From the NCBI GenBank assembly GCA_028871815.1, contig JAGWMJ010000006.1, forward strand, positions 1 through 64,000: DNA of 64,000 nucleotides, written 5' to 3'. This DNA comes from Armatimonadota bacterium. GTDB taxonomy: Bacteria > Armatimonadota > Chthonomonadetes > Chthonomonadales > Chthonomonadaceae. Numbering within the stretch: position 1 is the stretch's first letter; every line of letters begins with the position of its first letter. The notes under the pieces are model-generated. The model had not been told where the DNA came from, made no database searches, and saw only the letters and a list, made by a program, of their open reading frames with translations. The position numbers and the translations under genes were made by a program. Of the stretch, positions 45,347-54,036 are shown piece by piece.

Positions 45347-45535
45347 TTGTTAGTACCTTTATAGGCGTGATAGCTTTAGAGTTGTAACGAGACTTGGCGC
45401 CTAAAGATCGCCCAGTCGTGCGTCCGTGCGGCCGGCACGGGTACACTTTCACCAGCACTACGGATGTGAAAACGCCCCGGCTTTGAATGAGGGCGAGCCC
45501 GCCGCAGGCTGTCAGGCTCTTAACTGGAGGACGGC

Positions 45536-46567
45536 ATGAAGGTCGGCATTCTTACGGGCGGTGGCGACTGCCCGGGGTTGAACCCTGCCATCCGCGGCTT
45601 CGTGATGCGCGGGCTCGACTTTGGTCTGCACGTAACGGGGATTCGTCAGGGTTGGCGCGGTCTGGTGCAGGGAATCGTCGACTCCGAGCCACTCACAGTG
45701 GCCGATGTAGAGCCTCTCATCTGGCAGGGTGGCACCGCGCTCCTCTCCTCCCGCACCAACCCCTACGCGTCACCGGCCGATCTTGAAGCGACACGAGCCA
45801 ATATACGCAAGTACGGGTTTGAGGCTCTTGTGGCTCTTGGTGGTGAGGACACACTTGGCGTTGCTTCCAGGCTGTTCGACGAGGGCATTAACACGGTTGG
45901 CGTGCCCAAAACAATGGACAATGACCTGGACAAAACGGACTACACATTTGGCTTTGACTCGGCATTGGGCGTTTGCGTGGAGTGTATCGATCGGGTTCGC
46001 GACACAGCGCGCTCTCACCGTCGGGTGCTGGTTGTTGAGGTGATGGGTCGTCACGCAGGCTTTGTGGCGCTAAATGCCGGCATCGCGGGCGGCGCCGACT
46101 GGATTCTGCTTCCCGAGGAGACGCCCGATATCGGCGCCATGTGCCGGCACCTGGAAACCGTGTACGCGCGGAAGGGTTACGCCATTGTAGTGGCCTCGGA
46201 GGGCGCCGTGCTGGCAGGGGCTGATGCCGGCGCCGGCGGCGGGCTGGATAGCTTTGGCCATCAGTCCCTGAGCGCCGTAGAGGTTGGCCGCACAGTCGCG
46301 GCCGAGATCGAGCGCCGAACCGAAATTGAGACGCGCCATGTGGTATTGGGTCACATCCAGCGCGGTGGCGCGCCAAGCGCATTTGATCGTGTGCTCGCCA
46401 CGCGCCTTGGCATTCACGCGGCCGAATGCGTGCATGAGGGCGACTTCGGCAAGATGGTTGCGCTCCGAGGCAACGCCATCATCCGTGTGGAGCTCCGCGA
46501 TGCGGTGCGAGCGCGGCAGGTTCCGACGAAGTTGATAGCAGAGGCCAGAACGTTGACCAACAAGTAG
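45536..46567 (+). CDS. pfkA: 6-phosphofructokinase, GGEDT (group III-like) type
   Basis: The enzyme phosphorylates fructose 6-phosphate in glycolysis. The 343-residue product has TGGGDCPGLNPAIRG at the start, GGEDTLG at 102-108, VPKTMDNDLDKTDYTFGFDSA with catalytic Asp128, and VMGRHAGFVALNAGIAGG. GGEDT rather than GGDGS marks the group III family found in Actinobacteria, in which the donor (ATP or pyrophosphate) cannot be read from sequence alone; the VPKTxDND form with GGEDT is most often ATP-dependent. GGAGG lies six bases before the ATG. Confidence 0.92.
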   Translation: MKVGILTGGGDCPGLNPAIRGFVMRGLDFGLHVTGIRQGWRGLVQGIVDSEPLTVADVEPLIWQGGTALLSSRTNPYASPADLEATRANIRKYGFEALVALGGEDTLGVASRLFDEGINTVGVPKTMDNDLDKTDYTFGFDSALGVCVECIDRVRDTARSHRRVLVVEVMGRHAGFVALNAGIAGGADWILLPEETPDIGAMCRHLETVYARKGYAIVVASEGAVLAGADAGAGGGLDSFGHQSLSAVEVGRTVAAEIERRTEIETRHVVLGHIQRGGAPSAFDRVLATRLGIHAAECVHEGDFGKMVALRGNAIIRVELRDAVRARQVPTKLIAEARTLTNK

Positions 46568-46615
46568 GTGTCGCGGCATACCGACCCGGTTCATGGTGCG
46601 GCGCAGGCCTGAAAC

Positions 46616-48943
46616 ATGCCAATACTTGAAACACTGCCCGATGAGGTTCAAAACCGGCTCCGCGAGCTGCGCAGCGAGTTCGGCTCTGCGTTCGGTCGCG
46701 CGCCGGGCGAAGGAGTGGAGGCCCTCGGTGAGCGCGACGAGATGGCGGACGAGACCGGTCCCGAGGACTCCGAACCGCCCGAGCCGCTCTCTCCCGTAGC
46801 ATTTGAAACCGACATCAACCAGGTTGGTGAGTTCGGCGCGGAGTGGTTGGTGGTAGATACCGGGCGTGTGTTTGTGATGGCGCCCAACGGCAATCGGATA
46901 GCGCATCTCATCCGCTCGGTGCCGATCTCGGAAATCCGCGATGCACGTACCGAAATGAAGGCCGGTAACGGCGTTCTGGAGGTACGGACGGCGAGCGAAG
47001 TGGTGCCGTTGGTGCGCTTTTCGCACAGCACCGTGGGCGACGCCAATCTGGTGGCTCGCCACATCTCCGCGCTGGCAAAGGGCGAAACGGCCCAGCCGCT
47101 GGTTGGCGAAGAGAATCAGCGGCAGTGCCCGAAGTGCAAGCGGATTCTGCCCAAAGATACGAATGTATGCCCGGCGTGTGTGGACCGGCGCGCCGTGATG
47201 CTGCGGCTTTTCAAGTTCCTCGCGCCCTACAAGGTGACCGCCTGCGCCAGCGTCCTGGTTTTGCTATGCACCACCACGGTTACGATGGCGCCGCCCTACA
47301 TCATTGGCCGCCTTGCAAATATCGTGGTGCACGGCAACGTTAACCTCCAGCTTCGCTATGCCGACGTCGTGAGGTGGGTGTCCCTCCTCATCGGTGTTCA
47401 GGTGGTGCTTGCCGTCCTTCAGTACTTCCAGCGTCGGATCAATGCGTGGCTCGGTGCACGTGTACTGGTGGATATCCGGATGGCTCTGTACCGCAAGTTC
47501 AACGAGCTTTCTCTGCGGTACTACGACAAGCGCACTACCGGCTCGGTGATGGCGCGCATCACGAACGACAGCGACAACCTGTGGGATTTCCTCACGGACG
47601 GCATTCCGTGGCTGATACAGACGCTTCTGACGCTGGTGGAGACCAGTATAATCCTCTTTCGCCTGGACTGGTCACTCGCGATGCTGCTGTTGATTCCCGG
47701 GCCGTTCATCTTTGCATTGAATCGCTGGTTTATGCCCCGTGCACGACGCCGGTGGCGGCATGTGTGGCACCGCATCAGCCGCATGTACAGCACATTGAAC
47801 AGCACCATCAACGGGATGCGAGTGGTGAAAGCTTTCGCGCAAGAAGACCGGGAGATTGACCGGTTCCAGCGGCGCAACGAGCAGGTCTTTGAAGCCAGCT
47901 ACGCCGCGAACTCCATGTGGGCAACCTACTTTCCGGTCCTCAGCCTGCTCACCGCCAGCGGCACGATCATCATCTGGCTCGTGGCGGGCCATGCCGTCGT
48001 GTTCGGCTCCATGACCATCGGTCTGCTGCTGATGTTCACCGGATACGTGGGCCAGTTCTACATGCCGTTTCAGAACTTCAGCCGCGTCATGGATTGGTCG
48101 GCACGCTCAATGACCGCGGCCGACCGGGTGTTTGAGGTGCTGGATACCGTGCCGGAGATCGCGGAAGCTGCAGAGCCGGTAGCGGCGCCCCACATTCGAG
48201 GCGACGTGGAGTTCCGCCATGTCAGCTTCAGCTATGAGAAAGCGCATCGCGTCTTGGAGGATTTTGACCTGCAGGTTGCCGCGGGTGAGATGATCGGCCT
48301 GGTTGGGCCCAGCGGCGCCGGCAAAACCACGATCATCAATCTGCTCTCGCGCTTCTACGATGTGGAAGAGGGCAGCATTCTTATCGACGGCGTGGATGTA
48401 CGCAACATGCGGATGGAGGACTTTCGCAGCCAGATCGGCATCGTGCTTCAGGAGCCGTTTCTTTTCCCCGGCACGGTTCGCGATAACATTGGCTATGCCA
48501 AACCCGGCGCCACGCATGAGGAGATCCTGCGAGCGGCAAAGGCGGCCAACTGCCATCAGTTCATCCTGAAGTTCCCTGATGGTTACGATACCTATGTAGG
48601 AGAGCGTGGCCAGCGACTCTCTGGTGGCGAGCGTCAGCGCATCTCCATCGCGCGCGCGATCCTGCATAATCCCCGCATCCTCATCCTGGATGAAGCTACT
48701 GCCAGCGTGGATACCGAAACCGAGCAGCTGATTCAGCAGGCGATCATGCGCCTCGTCAAGAACAGAACGACGTTCGCGATCGCGCACCGGCTCAGCACAC
48801 TGAGGTACGCGCATCGGCTGGTGGTGATGACCGAGGGCAAGATGGTGGAGTGCGGGTCACACGATGAGTTGATGGCGTTGGATGGTGTATACGCCAACCT
48901 GGTGAACATTCAGCTGGAAGTTAACCAGATCAGGGCTGTATAG
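46616..48943 (+). CDS. ABC exporter with N-terminal PH-like region and zinc ribbon
   Basis: A 775-residue transporter half. Residues 1-165 are an extension with a beta-rich, PH-like portion (EWLVVDTGRVFVMAPNGNRIA, ISEIRDARTEMKAGNGVLEV), followed by a zinc ribbon CPKCKRILPKDTNVCPAC near 171-188. Six membrane helices follow, then the ATPase domain with Walker A GPSGAGKTT near 563-571, signature LSGGERQRISIARA and Walker B ILILDEATASVD. This layout matches the ABC transporter associated elsewhere with DUF1854 and cyanophycin genes. DUF1854 is encoded at 57324-57875 in this window. Substrate unknown. Confidence 0.88.
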   Translation: MPILETLPDEVQNRLRELRSEFGSAFGRAPGEGVEALGERDEMADETGPEDSEPPEPLSPVAFETDINQVGEFGAEWLVVDTGRVFVMAPNGNRIAHLIRSVPISEIRDARTEMKAGNGVLEVRTASEVVPLVRFSHSTVGDANLVARHISALAKGETAQPLVGEENQRQCPKCKRILPKDTNVCPACVDRRAVMLRLFKFLAPYKVTACASVLVLLCTTTVTMAPPYIIGRLANIVVHGNVNLQLRYADVVRWVSLLIGVQVVLAVLQYFQRRINAWLGARVLVDIRMALYRKFNELSLRYYDKRTTGSVMARITNDSDNLWDFLTDGIPWLIQTLLTLVETSIILFRLDWSLAMLLLIPGPFIFALNRWFMPRARRRWRHVWHRISRMYSTLNSTINGMRVVKAFAQEDREIDRFQRRNEQVFEASYAANSMWATYFPVLSLLTASGTIIIWLVAGHAVVFGSMTIGLLLMFTGYVGQFYMPFQNFSRVMDWSARSMTAADRVFEVLDTVPEIAEAAEPVAAPHIRGDVEFRHVSFSYEKAHRVLEDFDLQVAAGEMIGLVGPSGAGKTTIINLLSRFYDVEEGSILIDGVDVRNMRMEDFRSQIGIVLQEPFLFPGTVRDNIGYAKPGATHEEILRAAKAANCHQFILKFPDGYDTYVGERGQRLSGGERQRISIARAILHNPRILILDEATASVDTETEQLIQQAIMRLVKNRTTFAIAHRLSTLRYAHRLVVMTEGKMVECGSHDELMALDGVYANLVNIQLEVNQIRAV

Positions 48944-49073
48944 GTCCGGTTCCAGAGCAGGAACGCGCGCTGCGCGAAACCAACTGCCGCGCCGTGACGT
49001 CAGTTGCTTGAACCACCTCGGTCGGTCGCTTCGCGTGCCTCCATAGCCGGACCGCTCAAGATAACGCGCCATC

Positions 49074-49988
49074 ATGTCTGTTGCCACCATATCCCACCTC
49101 ACAGTACGTTATGGGACGCGCACAGCCGTGACGGATTTGGATCTCGAAATCCCGGAAGGAAGTGTGGGCCTGCTTGGTCCCAACGGCGCGGGCAAAACCA
49201 CGCTGATCAAAACGCTTCTGGGGCTGCTGCGGCCGGCATCCGGAAGCGGCTCCGTTTTAGGCCTGGATATTGTGAGCCAGGCTCTGCAGGTTCGACAGCA
49301 TGTGGGGTTCATGCCCGAGCAGGATTGCCACATCCCCGGCATGAACGCCGTCACGTTTGTCTCGTTCGCCGGTGAACTCTCCGGCATGCCACCCCAGAAT
49401 GCGATGCAGCGCGCGCATGAAGTCCTTCAGTACTGTGGGCTGGGCGAGGCCCGCTACCGGAATGTGGAGACCTACTCCACGGGGATGAAGCAGCGCATCA
49501 AGCTGGCTCAGGCCCTGGTGCACGGACCCAAGCTCCTCTTCCTGGATGAGCCGACCAATGGGCTGGATCCCGGCGGGCGCGATGAGATGCTGGCGATGAT
49601 CCGTGACATCTCCCATGCGAAGGGCGTCTCCGTCATCGTTTCATCGCATCTGCTGCCCGACATCGAACGCACGTGCGACACCGTCGTGGTTCTGCGCCGC
49701 GGCCAGGTAGTTGCGCAGGATAAGATCACCACGCTGCTCGGCATGGGAACGCGTCTGATCGATGTGGAACTCCGCATGCCCAGCGCCGCGTTTGGAACGG
49801 CGGTGGAAAAGGCCGGCGCCAAGATCGTCAGTACGCTGGGCACGCGCCTGCGGCTGAACCTTGCGGGCGTTGATGGCGATATCGGCCGCCTTCTCTTTAC
49901 ATGCGCTCGCGATTCATCCTCGCAGGTGCGTGGCTTCAAGCCGGCGCTTCGCACGCTGGAAGATGTCTTCATGGAGTCGGTGGAATGA
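49074..49988 (+). CDS. ABC transporter ATP-binding protein (first pair)
   Basis: A 304-residue ATPase of the ABC-2 export type. It has Walker A GPNGAGKTTLIKT, signature YSTGMKQRIKLAQAL, Walker B LLFLDEPTNGLDPGG and the switch His in VIVSSHLL. It is the first gene of a four-gene run and overlaps the permease downstream by four bases (ATGA). Both the ATPase and permease are duplicated in the run, so each pair may form its own transporter or the four proteins may work as one complex. Substrate unknown. Confidence 0.93.
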   Translation: MSVATISHLTVRYGTRTAVTDLDLEIPEGSVGLLGPNGAGKTTLIKTLLGLLRPASGSGSVLGLDIVSQALQVRQHVGFMPEQDCHIPGMNAVTFVSFAGELSGMPPQNAMQRAHEVLQYCGLGEARYRNVETYSTGMKQRIKLAQALVHGPKLLFLDEPTNGLDPGGRDEMLAMIRDISHAKGVSVIVSSHLLPDIERTCDTVVVLRRGQVVAQDKITTLLGMGTRLIDVELRMPSAAFGTAVEKAGAKIVSTLGTRLRLNLAGVDGDIGRLLFTCARDSSSQVRGFKPALRTLEDVFMESVE

Positions 49989-50947
49989 GCTTCGATCTTA
50001 CACCCCCACCGGCCCCGGCGCCGATTGCCGACCTGAGCTACCGCGGATATGCGGGTCCGCTGAACCGGCGGACGCTGCGTTGGTGGTATATCACCTCGAT
50101 ATCGGTACGGCTGATGCTGAGGAAGTGGGCGTTCTGGGTGCTGGCGGGAATATCGATTCTGCCGTTTGTAATGTTGGGCGTGCTGACGTACGAACTCGGC
50201 CAGGCTCGCCAGGGTATGATCGGTTCCTCGTTCGGCGGCAACTTTCAGGCGTTATTTGCCCAGCAGTTGGCGTCGGCGCAGGCGCTGCAGTACCTGTGGC
50301 TCTTGTTTGTCGGCCTGTTGGGCGCCGGCGCGATCGCGGCCGACAATGCCGCCAACGCGCTCCTGGTCTACCTGTCGCGTCCGTTAACACGTTTCGACTA
50401 CCTTGTGGGTAAGTGGCTGGGCCTGTTCCTGCCCCTGTACGGCATCGCGCTGGCGCCATCGTTACTGCTGTACGCGTTCCTGGCCACAGCATTTACCGGA
50501 CCGAATGGCTGCTTTGCGGCCGACAGGCTGATGGTATTCCGCCTGTTACTGACCGCGGCCATTCCTGCCGCCGTGCATTCCAGCGCGCTGCTTGGGCTGT
50601 CGGCCTGGTCCAAAAGCGGCCGGATGGCCGGTGCAATATGGGCCGGATTCTACTTCGTGAGCTTTATCACGTCGAACATCGTTGGGTTCATTGAGTTTGC
50701 GGCCAGCGATCGAACCAGGCAGTCGGTGGCTGGCCGCATGAACGTACCAGCGCTTATGGGCGACATCACGCATCGCATCCTTCATGTCAGTAACCAGGTG
50801 AACCCGCTGACGGGTGGCGGGTTTCGGCGTTTTGTGCCGCCGCACGAAACATGGCCGATGCTGTTGGCGCCGCTGGCCGTGCTCGTCGTGATCGGCTGGT
50901 TAGCGGCCGCCATGCGCGTTCGTGCCGTCGAGGTTGTGCGCGGTTGA
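49985..50947 (+). CDS. ABC-2 type permease (first pair)
   Basis: The 320-residue product starts at ATG 49985, overlapping the ATPase stop. A cytoplasmic Pro-rich head (DLTPPPAPAPIADLSYRG) precedes membrane helices including WAFWVLAGISILPFVMLGVL, YLWLLFVGLLGAGAIAADN, LFLPLYGIALAPSLLLYAFL and MLLAPLAVLVVIGWLAAAM. The motif NALLVYLSRPLTRFDYLVGKW is typical of ABC-2 permeases. Its stop overlaps the TTG of the second ATPase as TTGA. Confidence 0.88.
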   Translation: MSFDLTPPPAPAPIADLSYRGYAGPLNRRTLRWWYITSISVRLMLRKWAFWVLAGISILPFVMLGVLTYELGQARQGMIGSSFGGNFQALFAQQLASAQALQYLWLLFVGLLGAGAIAADNAANALLVYLSRPLTRFDYLVGKWLGLFLPLYGIALAPSLLLYAFLATAFTGPNGCFAADRLMVFRLLLTAAIPAAVHSSALLGLSAWSKSGRMAGAIWAGFYFVSFITSNIVGFIEFAASDRTRQSVAGRMNVPALMGDITHRILHVSNQVNPLTGGGFRRFVPPHETWPMLLAPLAVLVVIGWLAAAMRVRAVEVVRG

Positions 50948-51864
50948 TTGCGCTGAACCGGGTGTCGCGCTGGTATGGTCAGGTGCTTGGCATCAACGAC
51001 GTTACCTGCAGCCTGGGCCCCGGCATTACCGCGCTGCTGGGTCAGAATGGCGCCGGAAAATCGACCATGCTAAAGCTGATCACGGGTCAGCTGCGCCCGA
51101 CGACCGGAACGCTGCAGGTGTTTGGTAAAACGCCATTCGCCAACCCGGCAGTAGCCCGGACCCTGGGCTATTGCCCGGAGTCGGATGGTTTTTACAATGA
51201 CATGACCGGGCGCCGGTTTGTAGCGCTCTTAGCGGTTATGAGCGGGCTGCGGGGCGCGGAGATCAACGCGCGCGTCGAAGAGGTTATTGCCACCGTTGGT
51301 ATGGCGGAGAACGCCGATCGGCAGCTCGGTGGGTATTCCAAAGGCATGAAGCAGCGGATCAAGCTGGCGCAGGCGATTGTGCACCGGCCGGAGATCCTGG
51401 TGCTGGACGAGCCGTTGAATGGACTTGACCCGGTCGGGCGTCGGGAGATGGGCGTCATCATCCACAAAATGGCGGAAGCCTGCAAAACCATTATTGTCTC
51501 CAGCCACATCCTCCATGAGGTGGAGCAGATGACCCGGCAGATACTGGTACTGCACCACGGCCGCCTGATGGCAATTGGTGATACCGTACAGATACGCGGG
51601 CTTATCGATGCGCATCCGCACCACATCACGATGCATGCGGACCGGCCGAAAGAGCTTGCCAAATGCCTGATTGACCTGCCGTATGTGCTTGCCGTTCGGT
51701 TCAACCCGCAGGTGCCGAGTGTGGTGGAGGTGGAGACGCGGTCACCGGACCTGTTCTACGTGCAGTTTCCCGAACTTGTGCTGAAGCACGGTTTCGAGAT
51801 CAGCGAGTTCGATTCTCCCGACAACAATCTTGAAGCAGTTTTCAAGTACCTGGTGGGTGCATGA
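50944..51864 (+). CDS. ABC transporter ATP-binding protein (second pair)
   Basis: TTG 50944 overlaps the preceding stop by four bases and gives 306 residues, the normal length for this type; the longer frame upstream lies within the permease. It has Walker A GQNGAGKSTMLKL, signature YSKGMKQRIKLAQA, Walker B ILVLDEPLNGLDPVG and the His of IIVSSHIL. Its sequence is similar to the first ATPase, so the pairs probably arose by duplication. It overlaps the second permease by four bases. Confidence 0.92.
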   Translation: MIALNRVSRWYGQVLGINDVTCSLGPGITALLGQNGAGKSTMLKLITGQLRPTTGTLQVFGKTPFANPAVARTLGYCPESDGFYNDMTGRRFVALLAVMSGLRGAEINARVEEVIATVGMAENADRQLGGYSKGMKQRIKLAQAIVHRPEILVLDEPLNGLDPVGRREMGVIIHKMAEACKTIIVSSHILHEVEQMTRQILVLHHGRLMAIGDTVQIRGLIDAHPHHITMHADRPKELAKCLIDLPYVLAVRFNPQVPSVVEVETRSPDLFYVQFPELVLKHGFEISEFDSPDNNLEAVFKYLVGA

Positions 51865-52640
51865 CCGAGTACTGGATAGTTCGCTATGCGCTTTTCGACA
51901 TGCTCCGGCCAAAGCGGCTGCTCGGAGCGCTGGTACTCGTGCTGGTGCCGGTGTTGCTGGCCCTGTTCTGGCGGTTCGTGCCGCCGCCGGCAGAGTACCA
52001 TGGCGTTCAGGCCTACTCGGTCATCTCCCCGCTGGTCGTATTCGGCTTCGTGTTGGTCATCGGCGCGGTTCTGTTCGGAACCGGTGTTCTTTCGGCGGAA
52101 ATGGAGCAGAAAACGATCGTCTATCTGTTGACGCGGCCGGTGGTACGTTGGCGGTTGCTGATGTGCAAGGCGTTGGCCGCCTTTGTGGCTGTAGCCGTGG
52201 TAGCGGAGGTTGCCGCTATCGTGACTGCCTTCATCTCAATGGGGACATCCGCCCTGCACAGCCACGAACTGCTGCGGGACCTGGCCATTATGCCGGTCGG
52301 CGCCGCCGCGTATACCTCCCTGTTTGTGTTGATGGCCACCGTGCTGGATCGTCCGCTGATCTACGGCCTGTTCTTTGGGTTCGGGTGGGAGACGCTGGCT
52401 CCGGAGCTGCTGGGCGCCTACAAGAAGCTGACGATCATGGGATACATCCGCGTTCTCGCGCCGCATCCCAACGTTCCGGCCGGATTCACGGATCAGGCGG
52501 CTGTGAGTATCTTTGTGGCGCAGGGCGTCTCCATGCATGCCGCGTGGCTCACGCTGGGCGGTATTTGCTGCGTTTGCCTGTTGCTGGCTTGCACGGTATT
52601 CTCCAAACGCGAGTACTCTCCGCGCGACGACCTGGTTTAG
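51861..52640 (+). CDS. ABC-2 type permease (second pair)
   Basis: A 259-residue membrane protein with about six helices (LLGALVLVLVPVLLALFWRF, YSVISPLVVFGFVLVIGAVLF, FVAVAVVAEVAAIVTAFI, and LGGICCVCLLLACTVF). VYLLTRPVVRWRLLMCKALA is the ABC-2 loop motif. The ATG overlaps the ATPase stop as ATGA, closing the operon. It converges on the FAD oxidoreductase gene with 14 bases between the ends. Confidence 0.88.
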   Translation: MTEYWIVRYALFDMLRPKRLLGALVLVLVPVLLALFWRFVPPPAEYHGVQAYSVISPLVVFGFVLVIGAVLFGTGVLSAEMEQKTIVYLLTRPVVRWRLLMCKALAAFVAVAVVAEVAAIVTAFISMGTSALHSHELLRDLAIMPVGAAAYTSLFVLMATVLDRPLIYGLFFGFGWETLAPELLGAYKKLTIMGYIRVLAPHPNVPAGFTDQAAVSIFVAQGVSMHAAWLTLGGICCVCLLLACTVFSKREYSPRDDLV

Positions 52641-52654
52641 CGCACGCCGGGCAC

Positions 52655-53917
52655 TCAGCCCAGCGAGACCACATCAAACCCTGGCGCGGCTATTTCGGCG
52701 CTTCGAGCGGCTATGTTCACGCGCTGTTCAATTTGCCGCTCCAGTGCGTCTGCGATTGCGTCCATGCGGTCGCCGTCATGGCTCACGACCAGACCGGCGA
52801 CCAGCGTGCCGTCGCCGCTGTGGCGCAACTCGGTGAACTCACCGCCATGCAGGTCTCCGGTGACAATGGCGCCGGCAGCATATCCGGGATCACCGCGCAG
52901 GGCGGCATGCACATCGAAGAGATCGCTGAAGAAGTAGGGTACGCGGCGAAACGGCTGGTTCTGGCCGGCCATGTTGGCGCCCGCCGTCTGCCCTTGCCAT
53001 TTGGCGTTCAGGAAGTGCTCGTGGCGAACGGTACGCTGCAATGCCTGGTCGGGATAGAGCGCAATATCGCCGGCGACAAAGATCCCCGGCACTCGGGTTT
53101 GTAGAGACTGGTCGACGGTGACGCCGTCGTCCCCATCCTTCGCCAGTCCCGCGCCGACTGCCAGATCCAGATTGAGCGTGGCGCCTACCGCGGCAAGGAC
53201 CACTTCCGCCTCGATCCGCTTTCCACCTTTGGTTCGCACGTGCGTCACGGCGCCGTTCTCCGTGGCGCCATCAAACGCGGCCGGTTCGTCACCGAACAGG
53301 GCCTCGATGCCGTTTGACGAAAGGAGCGATGCAAGGTAGCCGCCAATGGCGGCGCCGGCGAGGCGTCCCCATGGAGCAGGTGATGGCTCGATCACCGTGA
53401 CCCGCTTACCTCGGCCGGCCAATCCACCGGCGACCTCCATGCCGATAAACCCTGCGCCGCAGATTGCCACCGTATTGGCGGCGGCGAGCGCCTCGCGAAG
53501 TCCCAATCCGTCATCCACCGTCCGCAGAGTCCAGACGCCCGGTCGACTGCTTCCCGGAACGCTCAGCGGGCGCGCACGCGCGCCGGTGGCCAGCAGGGCC
53601 TTCGCAAACGCGATGGTGTCGCCGTTTGCCAGCCTGGCACTACGGGCGCCGGTGTCGAGCGACGTGACCGGCTGACCCATGAGGAGCTGGATGTTGTTCT
53701 TGGGGTAGTAATCATCGAACTTGCTATAGCAATCGTCGGCGGTCATGTCCGGATTCGTGAGCAGGTTCTTGGATATTGGCGGTCGGTCGTACGGCGGATG
53801 GGGTTCACCGCACACGATGGCGGTTGAGCTTTCGGTGTCAAAGGTCCGCAGGTTCTGTGCGGCCCAACAGCCGGCCAGACCGCCGCCGATAATCAGGTTT
53901 TGAACGCGATGCTCCAC
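52655..53917 (-). CDS. FAD-dependent NAD(P)H oxidoreductase, ferredoxin-reductase-like
   Basis: From GTG 53917, with AGGAGA about nine bases upstream, the product is 420 residues. It has the FAD-binding QNLIIGGGLAGCWAAQNLR, the conserved YDRPPISKNLL of the rubredoxin/ferredoxin reductase group, a second dinucleotide motif AICGAGFIGMEVAGGLAGRG for NAD(P)H, and VPGIFVAGDIALYP (third FAD motif). It should pass electrons from NAD(P)H to a small iron-sulphur or rubredoxin partner, which is not adjacent. TTG 53935 is an alternative start. Confidence 0.9.
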   Translation of the reverse strand: MEHRVQNLIIGGGLAGCWAAQNLRTFDTESSTAIVCGEPHPPYDRPPISKNLLTNPDMTADDCYSKFDDYYPKNNIQLLMGQPVTSLDTGARSARLANGDTIAFAKALLATGARARPLSVPGSSRPGVWTLRTVDDGLGLREALAAANTVAICGAGFIGMEVAGGLAGRGKRVTVIEPSPAPWGRLAGAAIGGYLASLLSSNGIEALFGDEPAAFDGATENGAVTHVRTKGGKRIEAEVVLAAVGATLNLDLAVGAGLAKDGDDGVTVDQSLQTRVPGIFVAGDIALYPDQALQRTVRHEHFLNAKWQGQTAGANMAGQNQPFRRVPYFFSDLFDVHAALRGDPGYAAGAIVTGDLHGGEFTELRHSGDGTLVAGLVVSHDGDRMDAIADALERQIEQRVNIAARSAEIAAPGFDVVSLG

Positions 53918-54036
53918 GGGATACGCTCTCCTCAACCCGGTATTGCCCAGGCGCCATGCTGGCGCACTTGCAGTATATCACGGCGGGGCGCCGAGGGTGA
54001 CCGACCGGGCCGATGCAGCCGTTTGGCTTCAGCCGC

